Source: Piezodorus guildinii (lineage: Eukaryota; Arthropoda; Insecta; Hemiptera; Pentatomidae). From it: DNA of 64,000 nt. The position numbers and the translations under genes are program-made. Below the pieces are notes generated by a model, which saw nothing but the letters and a program-made list of their open reading frames with translations, was not told the origin of the DNA and searched no databases. Location of the stretch: positions 11,456,414 to 11,520,413 of the forward strand of contig CM041294.1 in NCBI GenBank assembly GCA_023052935.1, read 5' to 3'. Of the stretch, positions 10,099 to 21,985 are shown piece after piece (positions within the stretch are counted from its first letter, which is position 1; each line of letters opens with the position of its first letter).

Positions 10099-11074
10099 TA
10101 ATAAGAGACAAAAGGAATACAATGAGTGTATAGTTACATATCTAGGTGCCAGAACAATTTAAGAGAAACCAGAGAGTATAAATGAATTATTAAAAATTAC
10201 AATATCATTAAATGAAATATTTTATATACTGTTGAGTTAAATGATGTCAACATTTAATTGAAATATTTCAATACTTTTTCTTTTTTTAATATTTGGTTAT
10301 AAAATAAATAAGTTACAAAACAGCTTATCGCTTACAAATATAAAATGAAAAAAAAAATGTGATAACCTATTTTCCTGTTAATAAAATAATTTATATGACC
10401 ACCTGATGTCAAATTCATATAACTATAAATATTATTTAATTTCACTCACATATGTGTGTAGGTGTTAGGTAACGTGAGAAAATTGAATCAATCCTGAAGT
10501 TTTGAACACTGACCTGAAAATATAAAATAAAACAATAATTAAGTAACTTTCAGAAATAAAAGCCTGTTTTAAATAATTATTATAAATAAAAGTATATACT
10601 TTAGTGCGATTCTTAAATCTACAATTTTTTTCAATGTAGCAAGTATAAATGAAAATGAAACACGTTGAATATTGCAATAGATAATTCTAAAATTCGATTT
10701 AATTGCACTCTCATATACTTGCATTGTTCCAATCCCAGTCTTACAGCTGATTTACTTATAGTGGAAAATTTAATTTAAAGTTGATTAGATTTTAAGATTG
10801 CAAGAAAAGAGCAATGCTAATACGCATTGATCGTATGTTTATATCATTTCTAACTTTATCTGCTATTAAAATATAATTAATAGTGTCTAGGCAGTAAAAG
10901 TGGGTCTACAAAGTATATAGGTGAGAAAATGAAAAAGAAGTGCTAAATTAATTTACCATTTGTTGCTAACGGAGATCGGATGGTGGTAAACCAAAGTGGG
11001 TATGGGATGTGCTAAATATCTTATTGATGTATGTTCTGTGGAGGAAATAGTTCTGTGGTGGAAATAGTTTAATA
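10099..11074. other. AT-rich intronic stretch, nothing recognised
   Basis: No known element or splice-flanked open frame was found. The right edge is the TA target of the mariner at 11075. Confidence 0.5.
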
Positions 11075-11995
11075 TTGGGTTGTTTCGCATGAAATGTCCG
11101 TTTTTATAGTTTCTGAAATATAAAAGGATTTTGCAGGTCTCTGTTGTTTTCTTCCAAATGTTTACATATTTAAAGTAAACAGTTACTAATCCTCTACCTT
11201 TGTATTATAAATATTAGCTTCCCAATCAATTACCTACTTTTAAGTATACCTCCAAATATGAACATGGAAACACGCTATATTAGAGTAATATTTTTGTACG
11301 AGTTTAAACTCGGCCATTCAGCAGCTGAGGCCGCTAGAAATATTTGCAAGGCGTTTGGGGAAGAACGGACCATTCGCCGGTGGTTTGCTAAGTTTTCAGC
11401 TGGGGATACCGACTTGCAAAACTTGTACCGAGGAAGACCTCCGTCCGTAATAGACAACGATGTCCTCAAACATACAGTAGAAGGAAAACCCCTACCAAAC
11501 AGTTAAAGGACTCTCAGCACAACTAAATGCAAGTGCATCTACCGTTTTCAGACATTTAAAGTGTATTAGGAAAGTAAAAAAGCTCGATACATAGGTACTT
11601 CATGATCTCACTGAGCGGCAGCAAGACCCCATGTTTCAAAACATACCGTGCAAAAACTGAAAGAACTGGGCTACGAAGTTCTTCCGCACTCACTATATTC
11701 TCCCGACTTGTCTCCAACAGATTACCACCTGTTCAGGAATTTAAACAACTTCGTCAAAGGAAAACTTTTTGGAAATGATGATCAAGTGAAAAGTGCGTTT
11801 TCAGATTTTATTTCACTTCAAAGCTCAGAGTTTTTCAGTTCGGGGATAAAAAAGTTGGTGTCACGTTAGGAAAACTGTGTAAAAAAAGAAGGTTATAATT
11901 ATAATATAACCGAATAAAATTATCTAGTTTCCATATCGTATTTTTAATAAAAATCCTTTACCTTGAAAACGGACATTTCATCTGACACAACCCAA
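11075..11995 (+). mobile_element. Mariner with both inverted ends, catalytic core deleted
   Basis: The ends TTGGGTTGTTTCGCATGAAA and its near-perfect inverse at 11962-11995 form ~30-bp terminal inverted repeats, and the element is flanked by TA (11073-11074 and 11996-11997). The transposase starts at 11258 with FLYEFKLGHSAAEAARNICK and RRWFAKFSAGD, the paired helix-turn-helix region. It frame-shifts near 11490 and resumes at 11648 as ELGYEVLPHSLYSPDLSPTD, which holds the third catalytic Asp. The middle, with the first two catalytic Asp residues, is missing, so the 921-bp copy is shorter than the usual 1.3 kb. It could move only if enzyme were supplied from elsewhere. Confidence 0.92.
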
Positions 11996-11997
11996 TA

Positions 11998-12445
11998 TAA
12001 TGATTTTAAATAAAATATTATAAATATTTTATTTATATGATTTTGTTGGTTAGTCTCGTCAAATTTGCTAGAAACTTTATTCATTAAATGTTATCGTACT
12101 TCTCTTAGCCGTTATCAGCCTGATAACGGATTGTGATTATAGATTTGTTTCTGATTATCACTATTTATTTGATGATTGAATGACGTTTTGATAAGAGAAG
12201 AGTTCGATTGCAGTTTATTAATTGAAATATTGTGAATGGGCTTGTGGTCATGCGTATCTTCTTGGAGCCATTCTTTCATTCATAAACTAAACAAAAAAAA
12301 TCCAAAAGAAATGACTTAAAGACATTTCAGTATAAAGAAAAAAAAATTTGTATTTTTTTTTTTTTTTTTTTTGAGGGGGGGGAGCGGAAGTGGAAGGATT
12401 TCATTAGTAAATATGCTGAATGAGATACTTCCCGTTGGCTGAACT
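11998..12445. other. AT-rich intronic stretch with T19-G8 run
   Basis: A run of T followed by G (about 12352-12381) could be the reversed poly(A) tail of the adjacent minus-strand Jockey copy. Otherwise empty. Confidence 0.5.
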
Positions 12446-12870
12446 AAATATTCTTAACTAGAAGTTCTCTCTTTTCAGACTCCTCGGAGGATTATCAGGT
12501 ATTGAAGAGGAAGACAGGATTGAAACTAGTGGGCTAGAGTGGGAATGGAGTTTGTCGTGGAAGGAGATATATCTGGCTCGAGCCAAATCAGCAACGTATG
12601 GATGAGATTGTTCGAAACGAAGTTGGGAGGTGTTGAAGATTTTGGATTGTAAGGGACTGGATTCGAGAGGAATTGGATAGCTTAGCGGAGAGCCAAAACT
12701 CAACTCCATGCGTCTAGATTGGCCTTATAATAGTCATGTAAATGGGCCGTTTGTCGGTTAGTGGGAGGTTAGAACGTTTGTCTAATTAGTAATTAGTAAG
12801 TGTTGAAGTAGCCGGAAACATCACGAAGTTTCTTGTCGTTGCAGACTTGTATGAGGATTACAAGTATGTT
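12446..12870 (-). pseudogene. Jockey-like retrotransposon, C-terminal fragment
   Basis: On minus the frame includes ARARYISFHDKLHSHSSPLV and SILSSSSIPDNPPRSLKREN, the C-terminal end of Jockey-type reverse transcriptase proteins, and stops after LKRENF. Closely related tails are at 19798, 40357, 40904 and 50425. Upstream sequence (TYGVQ-like region near 12700-12760) is frame-broken. Confidence 0.8.
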
Positions 12871-12949
12871 GTTTGTTAAGATGAAGTCCTAGGTATCGGA
12901 TTTGTTCGACAGTGACTAGAGGAGAGGTATTGAAGGAGATGTAGCAGAG

Positions 12950-13010
12950 GAATAGGGCAGGAAGGAGACTATAGGGCAGGAAGGAGACTGTAGGGCAGGA
13001 AGTCAGAGGT
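12950..13010. repeat. 20-bp minisatellite, 3 copies
   Basis: The unit AGGGCAGGAAGGAGACTAT is repeated three times, the last one partial. Confidence 0.9.
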
Positions 13011-14935
13011 TTACGACGGTGGTTATTTGATGGGATTTATTAGAGTTTATTTTGATTCTCAAAATTCTGACACCATTTGAGTTTGGATCATTATTTACTT
13101 AGAACTCACAAGTGTCTTGAGCATAGGTAAAAAATCAACCTAAAGTTATGAACATGGAGGCATTAATTCAAATCCTCATTAAGAAATTGAATATTGTTAA
13201 TTATATTCTGCAATACATCAAACATCTTCTCTTCTTCAAGTTCATTACTTTTGAAATGTTAGAACTTGGCCAATTTTAAGGTTGTCATTGTAAACAGTAG
13301 CAATAAACACAAGCAATTACAAGTGTATCACTTATGATTGTAAATGATCAGTGCAGAGCGTGTAATTTTTATTAAAAGCTAAGGTTACAGAAACATTTTG
13401 AATGTTTTCCCAATGACAACTTTTAACCCCCTGGACCTCTCCTGCGGACCACTGGTTGGAGACCGAAGAGAAGATAGCAAACTAAGTGTTGAGGCTTGAG
13501 TAGTCCTGAGCCTAGATCCAAGGTCAGGATTCTATTTTAGTTCTGCAGATTTTAATATTGAAGGATTCGATCGTTGGTCCTTGACCAATTATGTACATGC
13601 CTTCCAGTGATTTATTCTCATCAATTAAAGTTGCAGATGCGATCCTCATTATGTAAGGACTTACATAACCTGTAGGAGTGTCTAGTAAAATATAGCTAAA
13701 ATATATATGTTTATACAAGGAAGTGATTTATCACTGTTTGAACTGCATTTCAAAAGGGTAGAGATCCTATAGAAATTTAAATAATCTATATTTAGAAAAG
13801 CTATTAATGGAAACTGGTAAAGAGATAGGTTTTGAAATAAATTAGGATTAGATATATAATGGATAATATATGATTAGAAGTAGAAATGAAGAAAACGTCA
13901 TATCGGCATAGTTTTGAGTAATTTAAGTATTCAGCTTTCATGATACCTATAAAAAACAGGGAAGGGAGGGAATAAAGTCGCGTTTAAAGGCAGGAAATAC
14001 GTGCTTAAATATGAAAAACGAGTGTTAAAATTTATAAAACTATCATCATCTTAACAGGTAGCATGTAACATAACATGTAATAGGTGCAGTACCACATGTG
14101 TAAAATCTGAGGCTTGTGGCACCTAGCGAATTCATGAAAAATAAAAGTCTTAATCTAAAAAAAAAAAAAAAATATTGAAGGATGAACAAAGCCTTAAGGT
14201 TTTCGAGAATAAGTTACTATGTAAAATGTCTAGTATAAAGGGGGATGAGGCCACTGGAGACTTTAGAAGGTTACACGATACAGAATTACGGTGTTTTATC
14301 CTTCATTATTGCATAGCAATGACTCAAATGGATTCCAGTGTTAAATAAAGATTTCAAGTTTGACATTTCGAGATCTAAAGCCAAGAATCTGTTCTACGAG
14401 TATAATTGGAATCTTATTGAATGATATTATCAAAGGTTGTATGGTAGAATTTGTTTAGAATCAAAACAGCAATTTTATTCTCATCAGTGAGAAATAGAAT
14501 GATGAGGTCATTTATTGGTCTATCATTAAGAAAACATCGATGTGACAAATAGTAACAACGCGAAACGTGATATCGATCAAAAAACACTGTGACAAGTTAG
14601 AGCACACACGTGACATCTGAAGGAAGTTGAACGATAATATTATCTACAAGGGCGAAAACAATACTAAACAAATTTATCAGAGTAAATAGAAAAAGGAATG
14701 TAAACAAGAAATAGAATTGGGTTCTTTCAATTGTTGAACATAACTATTCGCTCTAAAGAACACAATACTAACAACATCGACCCACCCTGATTTAGATAAA
14801 ACAGATTGTAACAGTATCAACACCAAAAAAAAAAAAAAAAGACCTGTTTTCATCAAATAATTTAAAAATTGAAAACAAATTATAAATATTTTTATATTTT
14901 ATAGATTAACAAAAGTTTGCCATTTATTCTAACAA
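13011..14935. other. Long intronic stretch, nothing recognised
   Basis: Two short A-runs (14157-14172 and 14825-14840) are present. No family seen elsewhere in the window and no splice-flanked coding frame was found. This is one of the least repetitive stretches of the intron. Confidence 0.5.
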
Positions 14936-15451
14936 CTAGCTGTTGCTCGCAACTTGGACTGCGTCAATTTTTGTTATTCTTATAGCTTATTTAGATAGAT
15001 TTAAAAGTACTTCTGCTTAAATTATATTTTTAGTTTTATTTTCTTGTAGCAGAAGAACATATTGATAACCCGATCTTGACAACGCGACATATAGTTGGCC
15101 GAGTGAAAAGCAGTCTTGACGTAAATCGATTCCTACCTGTTTGAATGCTTGCCCTTGTGCTTTATTAATTGTTACAGCAAAAGATAACTTCGGGAGAGAT
15201 TAAATTCTTTTAAAATTAAAAGGTAAATTATTTGGACTCATTGGGATGAGAGGTTAATTTTCTTCTTTTTTTTTCACATTTTCCACTGAATCTTCGCTCC
15301 TATTGGTCGCGCGTGATGTTATATAGCCTATAACCTTTCTCGATAAATGGACTATCCAACACAAAAATAATTTATCAATTCGAACCACTAGTTTCTGAGA
15401 TTAGCGCGTTAAGAAAAACACACACCTTCAGCTTTATAATATTAGTATAGA
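14936..15451 (-). mobile_element. Helitron remnant with Pif1-like helicase piece
   Basis: Read on minus, the element begins A|TCTATACTAATATTATAAAG and ends GCGAGCAACAGCTAG|T. These are the TC start, CTAG (CTRR) end and A-T insertion site of Helitrons. Between about 15200 and 15040 minus encodes SFAVTINKAQGQAFKQVG followed by LGQLYVALSR, the last conserved motifs of the Helitron Pif1-type helicase. The rest of the replication protein is gone. A related copy lies at 59660-60840. Confidence 0.88.
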
Positions 15452-15690
15452 TTAAAAGGTAAATCATTTGGAATCATTGGGATGCGAGGTTGATTTCCCC
15501 TGTTTGTTTTTTTTCTGATTTTCCTCTGATTCTTCGGTCCTATTGGTCGCAGCGTTATGTTATATAGCCTATAGCCTACCTCGATAAATGGAATATCTAA
15601 GACGAAAAGAATTTTTCAATTCAAACCGGTAACTTCTGAGATTAGCGTGTTCAAACAAACAAACAAACTCTCTAGCTTTATAATATTAGA
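15452..15690 (-). mobile_element. Second Helitron 5' end in tandem
   Basis: This is a diverged copy of 15204-15451 (motifs AATCATTTGG, CTCCTATTGGTCGC or its variant, TTAGCGTGTT, GCTTTATAATATTAG) placed directly next to it in the same orientation. Confidence 0.85.
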
Positions 15691-15734
15691 ATATATTAAC
15701 TTACAATTCGGTACGTAATATTGTTTCTATAGTC

Positions 15735-15995
15735 TTTCTCTTTCCAACGGTATATTATATGTCTATATTACTGTTATTATTTTCATGTTTCAGGAATAAT
15801 ATTTTAATGACTTGGTTACAGAAAATTTTTTCCCCCTTTATAAAATTGTTATAGAAAACGTAATTCCAATGTATTTAAATATACTTTACTTCAGAAAAGA
15901 ATGCTCAAAATTATAGTCTTATCAAAATCCGTCTAGTGGTTTAGAAGGAGTTGGCGAAAATAAATAATCGTTGTATCATTTTATGTATCGAGAGA
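15735..15995. repeat. Repeat E copy
   Basis: It shares TTTCCAACGGTATATTATA, GACTTGGTTACA and AGAAGGAGTT with 49695-50262 and 26462-26740, and ends at ATCATTTTATGTAT plus AGAGA. The CCAACGGTATA core is also found inside the HINE-like elements, so repeat E may be a distant relative of those. Confidence 0.65.
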
Positions 15996-16474
15996 TTATT
16001 TCTAGAATAGGTTCATTTCTCTTTACTTCTTCTGTCTGTATCGTGTTAAAATTAATTTCATAACGTCCTAATATCCTCGGTTCAGACGAAAACTATAAAT
16101 CCCCTTGGATACTTGGAGATATGATAGAATGATATCAATCAGCAGGAAGTCACCCTACCCATTGTACCCTACAGCACAACACAACCCTTCGTTACGGCTG
16201 TCATGGCGAAATATCTCCTGACATTTCCCACAATATTTCGAGGGGACCAAGCCTTCCGTGTCCTATAGGACTTCAAATAATGTCCTAATTAAACCGTTTC
16301 ATATTGCTTTCCGGGCAGATGTGTCGGTTTAAAATCATTTCTCTATGGGAGCTTACAAAGGAATTTAGTGGAAACATTTTTTTATAGGTAAAAACCTACA
16401 TTTCGAGGTTTATTTCCTATAAAAAAATTCTGCAATCATCTCCCGAACCTCAAGGGTTTAATGGTGCGTCAAGT
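15996..16474. other. Intronic stretch of mixed composition, no gene seen
   Basis: The part 16070-16330 is less AT-rich than average and is not repeated in the window. No open frame with splice sites was found. Confidence 0.45.
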
Positions 16475-16826
16475 TGCCGCCATCTACTATCTGCTATTTG
16501 TACACTTCATTTCTTATAGTAAAATATCTACTACTACGCCATCTACTATCTGCTATTTGTACACTTCATTTCTTATAGTAAAATATCTACTACTACGCCA
16601 TCTACTAATCTGCTGTTTGTACACTTCATTTCTTCTAATAAAATATCTACTACTACGCCATCTACTATCTGCTATTTGTACACTTCATTTCTTATAGTAA
16701 AATATCTACTACTACGCCATCTACTATCTGCTATTTGTACACTTCATTTCTTCTATAGTAAAATATCTACTACTACGCCATCTACTATCTGCTGTTTGTA
16801 CACTTCATTTCTTCTAATAAAATAAG
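16475..16826. repeat. 59-bp satellite, 6 copies
   Basis: Copies (CATCTACTATCTGCTATTTG...) begin at 16481, 16540, 16599, 16659, 16718 and 16779. Variants TTATAG, TTCTAATA and TTCTATAG mark sublineages. The array ends 35 bp from a HINE-like element. Confidence 0.95.
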
Positions 16827-16860
16827 TAAATTTTCTTTAACTTAACTTTACTTTAGCGTA

Positions 16861-17730
16861 TTTCTTTCACTTACTATATATAATAAGGGGAAGTATTGCG
16901 ATCGTGAAAATTTTCGAATTCCAGTTTTCAACGAAAATAAACATTTTAGGGTCCCCTGAGTCCAAATAACCAAGTCCTGCAAAAAGGTCAGTGTGTGTGT
17001 GTGTGTGTGTGTGGTAACTCCCGGGCGGAAACGAAAAGTCCTATGAAACTGAAATTTCATATTTAAGACAACTATACGCCGAGACGTTACAAAACCTTTT
17101 TCATCAAAATGAGCTTACCAGAAGAGGCACTTTATACTATACATTTTGCACCTTTTTTCGATTTTCTCAAAAACGGTTCCGACGATTTTGATTAAACTCG
17201 CTATATCGATGTAAAATTTAATGGGCTTTAATATCATGTAGGTTTCATTCTGAATAAAATGGTCTGACAGAGCTTAAATTCCGATATTTAAAATTTAATT
17301 TCTATTATGTACCTTCAATTTTGTTGATTCTATAAAAATAACTATATTATCTTGTTACCACTAATAAAAAAACAGGTAAATATAAAAATTAAATGAATTT
17401 GATACTCAACTAAAAGAGAAAACAGAAAAAAACATTTTTTAAATGCAATTTTTTGTTTTTGAACTTAAGAACAGTAATATACATGTATGATATACCGTTG
17501 CAAAGCTGAAGATTTTAGAAAAAAATATTATCTCATACAGAAGCTGATGATTTAGACAAAAATATAATAGATTTTTTTAATAAAACACATGTTTCTATAG
17601 AAATTCAATTTAATTAATTCTTTAATAGTTTCACGCATTTATATCTCTAACTGTATTTGAAAATTCTTTCATTGATTTTTAAAAATGGGGGTAAGTGAAA
17701 GTCGTGCATTGCCCGCACCGGATTTTTTTA
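16861..17730 (-). mobile_element. HINE/DINE-1-like element, near full length
   Basis: The left end on + is CTTTCACTTACTATATATAA with a partly decayed palindrome. The right end is GTAAGTGAAAGTCGTGC followed by GGATTTTT. The internal (GT)n run is at 16990-17012. It is strongly similar to the copy at 5812-6741, with an internal deletion near 17510-17545. Confidence 0.75.
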
Positions 17731-18705
17731 TTTATTTTTAATTGTATTGGTTTAGTTAGTGTTACAATCGGTCCCTATAGAGGAACAACGGTAATGATTT
17801 TCGTCGATTTCATTCACAGATTATTTACAATAAATAAAACAATGTCAAAGTAAAATCAAGCAAAATAAAATTAGGAACATAAAAAGATATTCAACAAATA
17901 TTGCTTCCTGGTAACAAAAAAAAATGTTACCCTGTGTATTTGTGAGAAAGGGCCTGACGGAATAAGCAAATTAAATCTGCCCCCACGTATATCAGAACCG
18001 AATTTACACCACTGATTCACACCTATGAGAAACGCCTTTTTGCAAAGGTTCAGCCCTAATCCTTGCCTTAATCCTTATGGGAGGGGAGTTATTGAGGGGA
18101 AAAGAAAAAATTGTATTTGATTCTGAACAACTTAATCGATTTTCACTAAAGAATATGTCAGGCGTACTCCTAAAGTCAATAAAAATCTTCAAAAAAAGTA
18201 GTTTTAGGTAATGTTGTAGTGGCACGCCTCAACTTTATTGCTACTTTTTATTCATTAAAGGGCCCTGCGTAATATTGTTTTTTAATTTTATCGCAAATTC
18301 ACCGCTTAGTGATTTTATTTTTCTGAACGAATCAACGGATTTCCATGAACAAAATATATGTTTAATGTTTTCTGAAGGAATATCGAAAAAACTTAGACTT
18401 ACGTATCACCATGATCGTTATGTTGTTTTTTTTATTACTATTGACAATATTTAATAAGATTGTGAAATAAATAGGAAATAGGAAATTAAAAAAAAAAAAA
18501 AACATAATAAGGAAGTTGCTGATGATAATATAATCAGATTGGATAATACCCTAATCGATTTCCTCAAGCTATTAATATTACCAAGGCAGTGATGCACAGG
18601 GCTACTGTCCCCTGTCTGAAATAGGAAAATCAAAAATGTGCCGCCATATTGTGAGAAGATATATTAGACCTCTAGAGAAACAATCAGTTGATATGACCCC
18701 TAGCC
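17731..18705. other. Intronic stretch, nothing recognised
   Basis: No family match or supported coding frame was seen. Confidence 0.5.
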
Positions 18706-19180
18706 TCATTTTGGACGGTTATAATAATAATAATAGGCTTTCCGAACCCGAAGGTTCGATGCCGATACCACCAAACTTCGCCTGCACAGACTCGTCTAAT
18801 GTTCACCGGTCAAGCCCAAGCCCCCGAGATCAGCCACAACCCATCGACGCTTCGGCCTACCTTAAGGACGCCTACCAGTCGGTTGCAGCGAATACCAACT
18901 TTCTGGAATCCGTTCCTCACCGAGCCCAACAACTTTACCCGCCCATTTGAGTCTCCGCGATGCTATCAACTCAATTATATTCACAGGGTACAAACTCCGT
19001 AATTTCGCGTTGTGCCACCTTCTATACTCCCCAGTGGCCTCATCTCTCTTCGGACCAAATATTTTATGCAGTAACTTATTTTCGAAAACCTTATGCCGTT
19101 TTTCATCCTAAGTAAGCGGCTACGTTTCACATCCGTAAAGAACCGTCGGAAGAATAATAGTTTTATAAATTATTTTGGAT
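18706..19180 (-). pseudogene. Non-LTR retrotransposon 3' end with ATA-type tail
   Basis: It is homologous over its whole length to 25432-25995 (shared GAGTCTCCGCGA, CTCAATTATATTC and GGCGTCG-like blocks), which encodes the end of a LINE reverse transcriptase on minus. A short (TAA/ATA)n run at 18719-18736 is the element's 3' tail. Stops and frame shifts are numerous. Confidence 0.75.
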
Positions 19181-19198
19181 GGTTAGAGAAGATAATCT

Positions 19199-19380
19199 GA
19201 ATTTGAGATTTTTTCTGTTCAATGAAGACGACAGATAATAGCAAATAACTTAACATTTGTTTTTCTCCTCTAACCGTCGACAATCTGACTATGGATGGGT
19301 CAAATTGACTTCATTGTTCCTCTTAAGGTGTAGTATCTGCTCTCACAATACGACTAGACATTAACCAGACTCATATTAAA
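19199..19380. repeat. Mosaic dispersed repeat, second copy
   Basis: It matches 5487-5810, but with an internal block (CGACAATCTGACTATGG) in the opposite orientation relative to the flanking TCTCACAATACGACTAGAC. Confidence 0.6.
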
Positions 19381-19473
19381 CACACTTTTTTTTTTTCTTA
19401 TTCTTGCTTCCTCTCACCCTTTGGCCTATGAAGGTAGGCTTGCATTGCATCATTTTGAAACGAATTAAATTAG

Positions 19474-19719
19474 TGGAGTCACCTATGACATAAGGGTTAG
19501 CATAACAGCCTTTTGATAGGAGTAAAACGTCCTTAGCTATGCCGTCCTTCGGAGGGAACGCAAGATAGAGGTTCAAACTTGTGCGATCTCCGGTACTCGT
19601 TAAAGATCCCTATCCTAATTAAACCTGGGTAGACTAAAATTTAGGACTCCCACTGTAGCATCGACCGATTAGCCACAGATGCATAAAGTGACGTTAAATG
19701 AATAAACAAACAAACAAAG
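19474..19719 (+). mobile_element. SINE-A lacking its B box
   Basis: The head (GTTAGCATAACAGCC) is joined directly to GATAGGAGTAAAACGTCC, so about 60 bp with the B box are gone. The body and the tail GTTAAATGAATAAACAAACA are intact. Confidence 0.85.
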
Positions 19720-19797
19720 AATAATAGTCCCGTGAAAATGCCCGAATATTGTTAGCAATATTAAAATTTATTTTCCTGCATGAAGTTGTGCCGTAAC

Positions 19798-20236
19798 TTT
19801 TCATTTTAAACATATTTATTGATATTTACAACTGTATACAAAATACATCAGAGTAAATGTGATGGCATATGGTAAATTGACATGAAATACATGTAGAGAC
19901 ACCACCCATTGGCAGCACTCTAAATATATCCTAAACTAGAAGATCTCGGGGCCATCTTCTTTTCAGACGCCTCGGAGGGTTATCAGAATTGAGGAGGAAG
20001 ACAGAATGGAAACCAGTGGATTAGAGTGGGAATGGAGTTTTTCATGGAATTAATGATACCTGGTTCGGGCTAAATCAGTAACTTATGGAACATTAAGGTC
20101 TTTATGGATAAGTTTATTAGTGACAAAATATGGAGCATTGAGGATTTCACGAAGGATTTTGGATTGTAAGGATTGGATACGAGAGGAATTCGATGGTTTA
20201 GTAGACCCCCATAGCTCTACTCCGTAAGTCCAGTGC
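19798..20236 (-). pseudogene. Jockey-like retrotransposon, 5'-truncated
   Basis: On minus it carries the C-terminal coding end (RRLKR..PRDLL-type, TCTAGTTTAGG after it), a 3' UTR shared with 40357-40771 and 50425-50992 (ACAGTTGTAAATATCAATAA), and ends near TATGTTTAAAATGA. It is truncated inside the YG.E.W region. Several in-frame stops are present. Confidence 0.82.
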
Positions 20237-20899
20237 TGTAAATTAATTTTCTATTTCGAGGGTTTAACTTCTTAAATTCTGGCGAAATTTATCTTTTTCT
20301 GTACGTGAATATGAAGTTGGTACATTTGAGTTTTTCTTTGAACAGTTGAACAGTTGAAGCAAAACACTCAAAATTGAATTTCCCTGACCGTCGAAATACG
20401 GACATGACCCTACGTGGGTTGCCGTGGTACATTTCCCCCCCCCCCCTTCTATATGCGATACAGGGATGGACGAGGAAGATCTGGACCTCGGGCCTCGTTG
20501 AGCTGGGCTGGACGAAACTGGTTCCAATTGAGAGGCAATTTGTGAAGGCAGGATGGTCGGACCAATTGGGATCATCTGGCTGAGGTCTTGAGGGAATCAT
20601 TGATCTCTTTTGCCAAGACTTCATCTTATATATCTAACTTCAATAATTGAGCCAGTTACTGATATTATGATGTTAACGACCTTAAAAATTTCCACTGCCT
20701 AAAATCATTTTTAGCACGACTTGAACCTCGCATTATCATTAGATACAAGGTTATCTGTGAATTTATTGTAACCGTATTGCTATTCCTATAAACCAGATTA
20801 TATCCCTTGTCAAACGTTTATTATTGAAATGTTTTGATTATTCTTTGAATTTCGAGAGTAATAAAATGTAAAAATATAGAATTAATTACACAACAAAAA
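20237..20899. other. Intronic stretch with an unexplained GC-rich block
   Basis: The block 20390-20590 is GC-richer, with a C-run (20436-20447) and an open frame on + encoding VELGWTKLVPIERQF. It has no start or splice support and no recognised family. The rest is AT-rich and empty. Confidence 0.4.
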
Positions 20900-21622
20900 T
20901 CTGGTGGGCGCAACACACGACTTTCACTTACCACCCTTGTTAAAATCAATTTAACAATTTTTAAATTCCGTTAGAGGTGAAATTAGTTTAAAGAATTGAT
21001 TAAATTGATTTTCGATAGAAACATGTGTTTTATTAAATAATCTATTATGTTATTATCTAAAACAATCAGTTAATTTTATCTGCTTTTCATCACATTCTAC
21101 TAACATTTAAAAGCTTGAGTATAAGATAATATTTTTTCTAAAATCTCAAGCTTTCCAACGGTATATCATACATGTATATTACTTAAAAATTGCGTACAAA
21201 ATATATTTTTTTAGTTCTCTCCTTTAGTTTTGTATCGAATTCACTCAATTTATATATTTACCTGTTTTTCATTAGTGGTAACAAGATAATATAGTTATTT
21301 TTATAGAATCAACAAAATTAAAGGTACTTTTGAGAAAGAAAATTTAAAATGTCGGCATTTAAGCCCTGTCAGACCATATTAATCCGAATGAAACCTAAAT
21401 GATATTAAAGCCCATTAAATTTTACATCGATATAGTGAGTTTAAACAAAATCGTCGGAACTGTTTTCGAGAAAATGGAAAAAAGGTGCAAAATGCAGGGT
21501 ATAAAGTGGCTCTTCTGGTAAGCTGATTTTAATGAAAAATATTTTATAACGTCTCGGGCGTATAGTTGTTTTAATTATGAAATTTCAGTTTCTTACGACA
21601 TACCGTTTCCGCCCGGGAGTTA

Positions 21623-21710
<88 letters not shown>

Positions 21711-21830
21711 ACCTTTCGCGGGACTTGGTTATTTGGACTCAGGGGATCCTAAAATGTGTATTTCCGTTGAAAACTGGAATTAGAAAATTTTCACGATCGC
21801 AATACTTTCCCTTACTAAGTGAAAGTAAAA
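20900..21830 (+). mobile_element. HINE/DINE-1-like element with (CA)44 run
   Basis: It starts TCTGGTGGGCGCAACACACG, followed by ACTTTCACTTAC, and ends CTTACTAAGTGAAAGTAAAA. The terminal palindrome seen in other copies has shrunk to CTTACTAAG. The internal CA run (21623-21709) is expanded to about 44 units, at the position where other copies have 5-12. Confidence 0.8.
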
Positions 21831-21897
21831 AAAAATTACATTATACATTGCATACACAAAAGTTAGAGACCACGTATGATTAAAATGAATGAATCCT

Positions 21898-21985
21898 GAG
21901 GCCTTGTCACTCGATCTCAACTACTCGTTAAAGATGCCTATCCTAATTAAACCTGAATCCTACTTCAAATTCACGACTCTATAAT
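21898..21985 (+). mobile_element. SINE-A fragment
   Basis: A central piece of the body, with CTCGTTAAAGATGCCTATCC and TAATTAAACCT, is recognisable. Confidence 0.6.

Noticed and set aside
16461..16697. 78-codon open frame
   Set aside because: It is the 59-bp satellite read in one phase.
18512..18540. Hammerhead core (CTGATGA)
   Set aside because: No stem II, GAAA or cleavage triplet follows.
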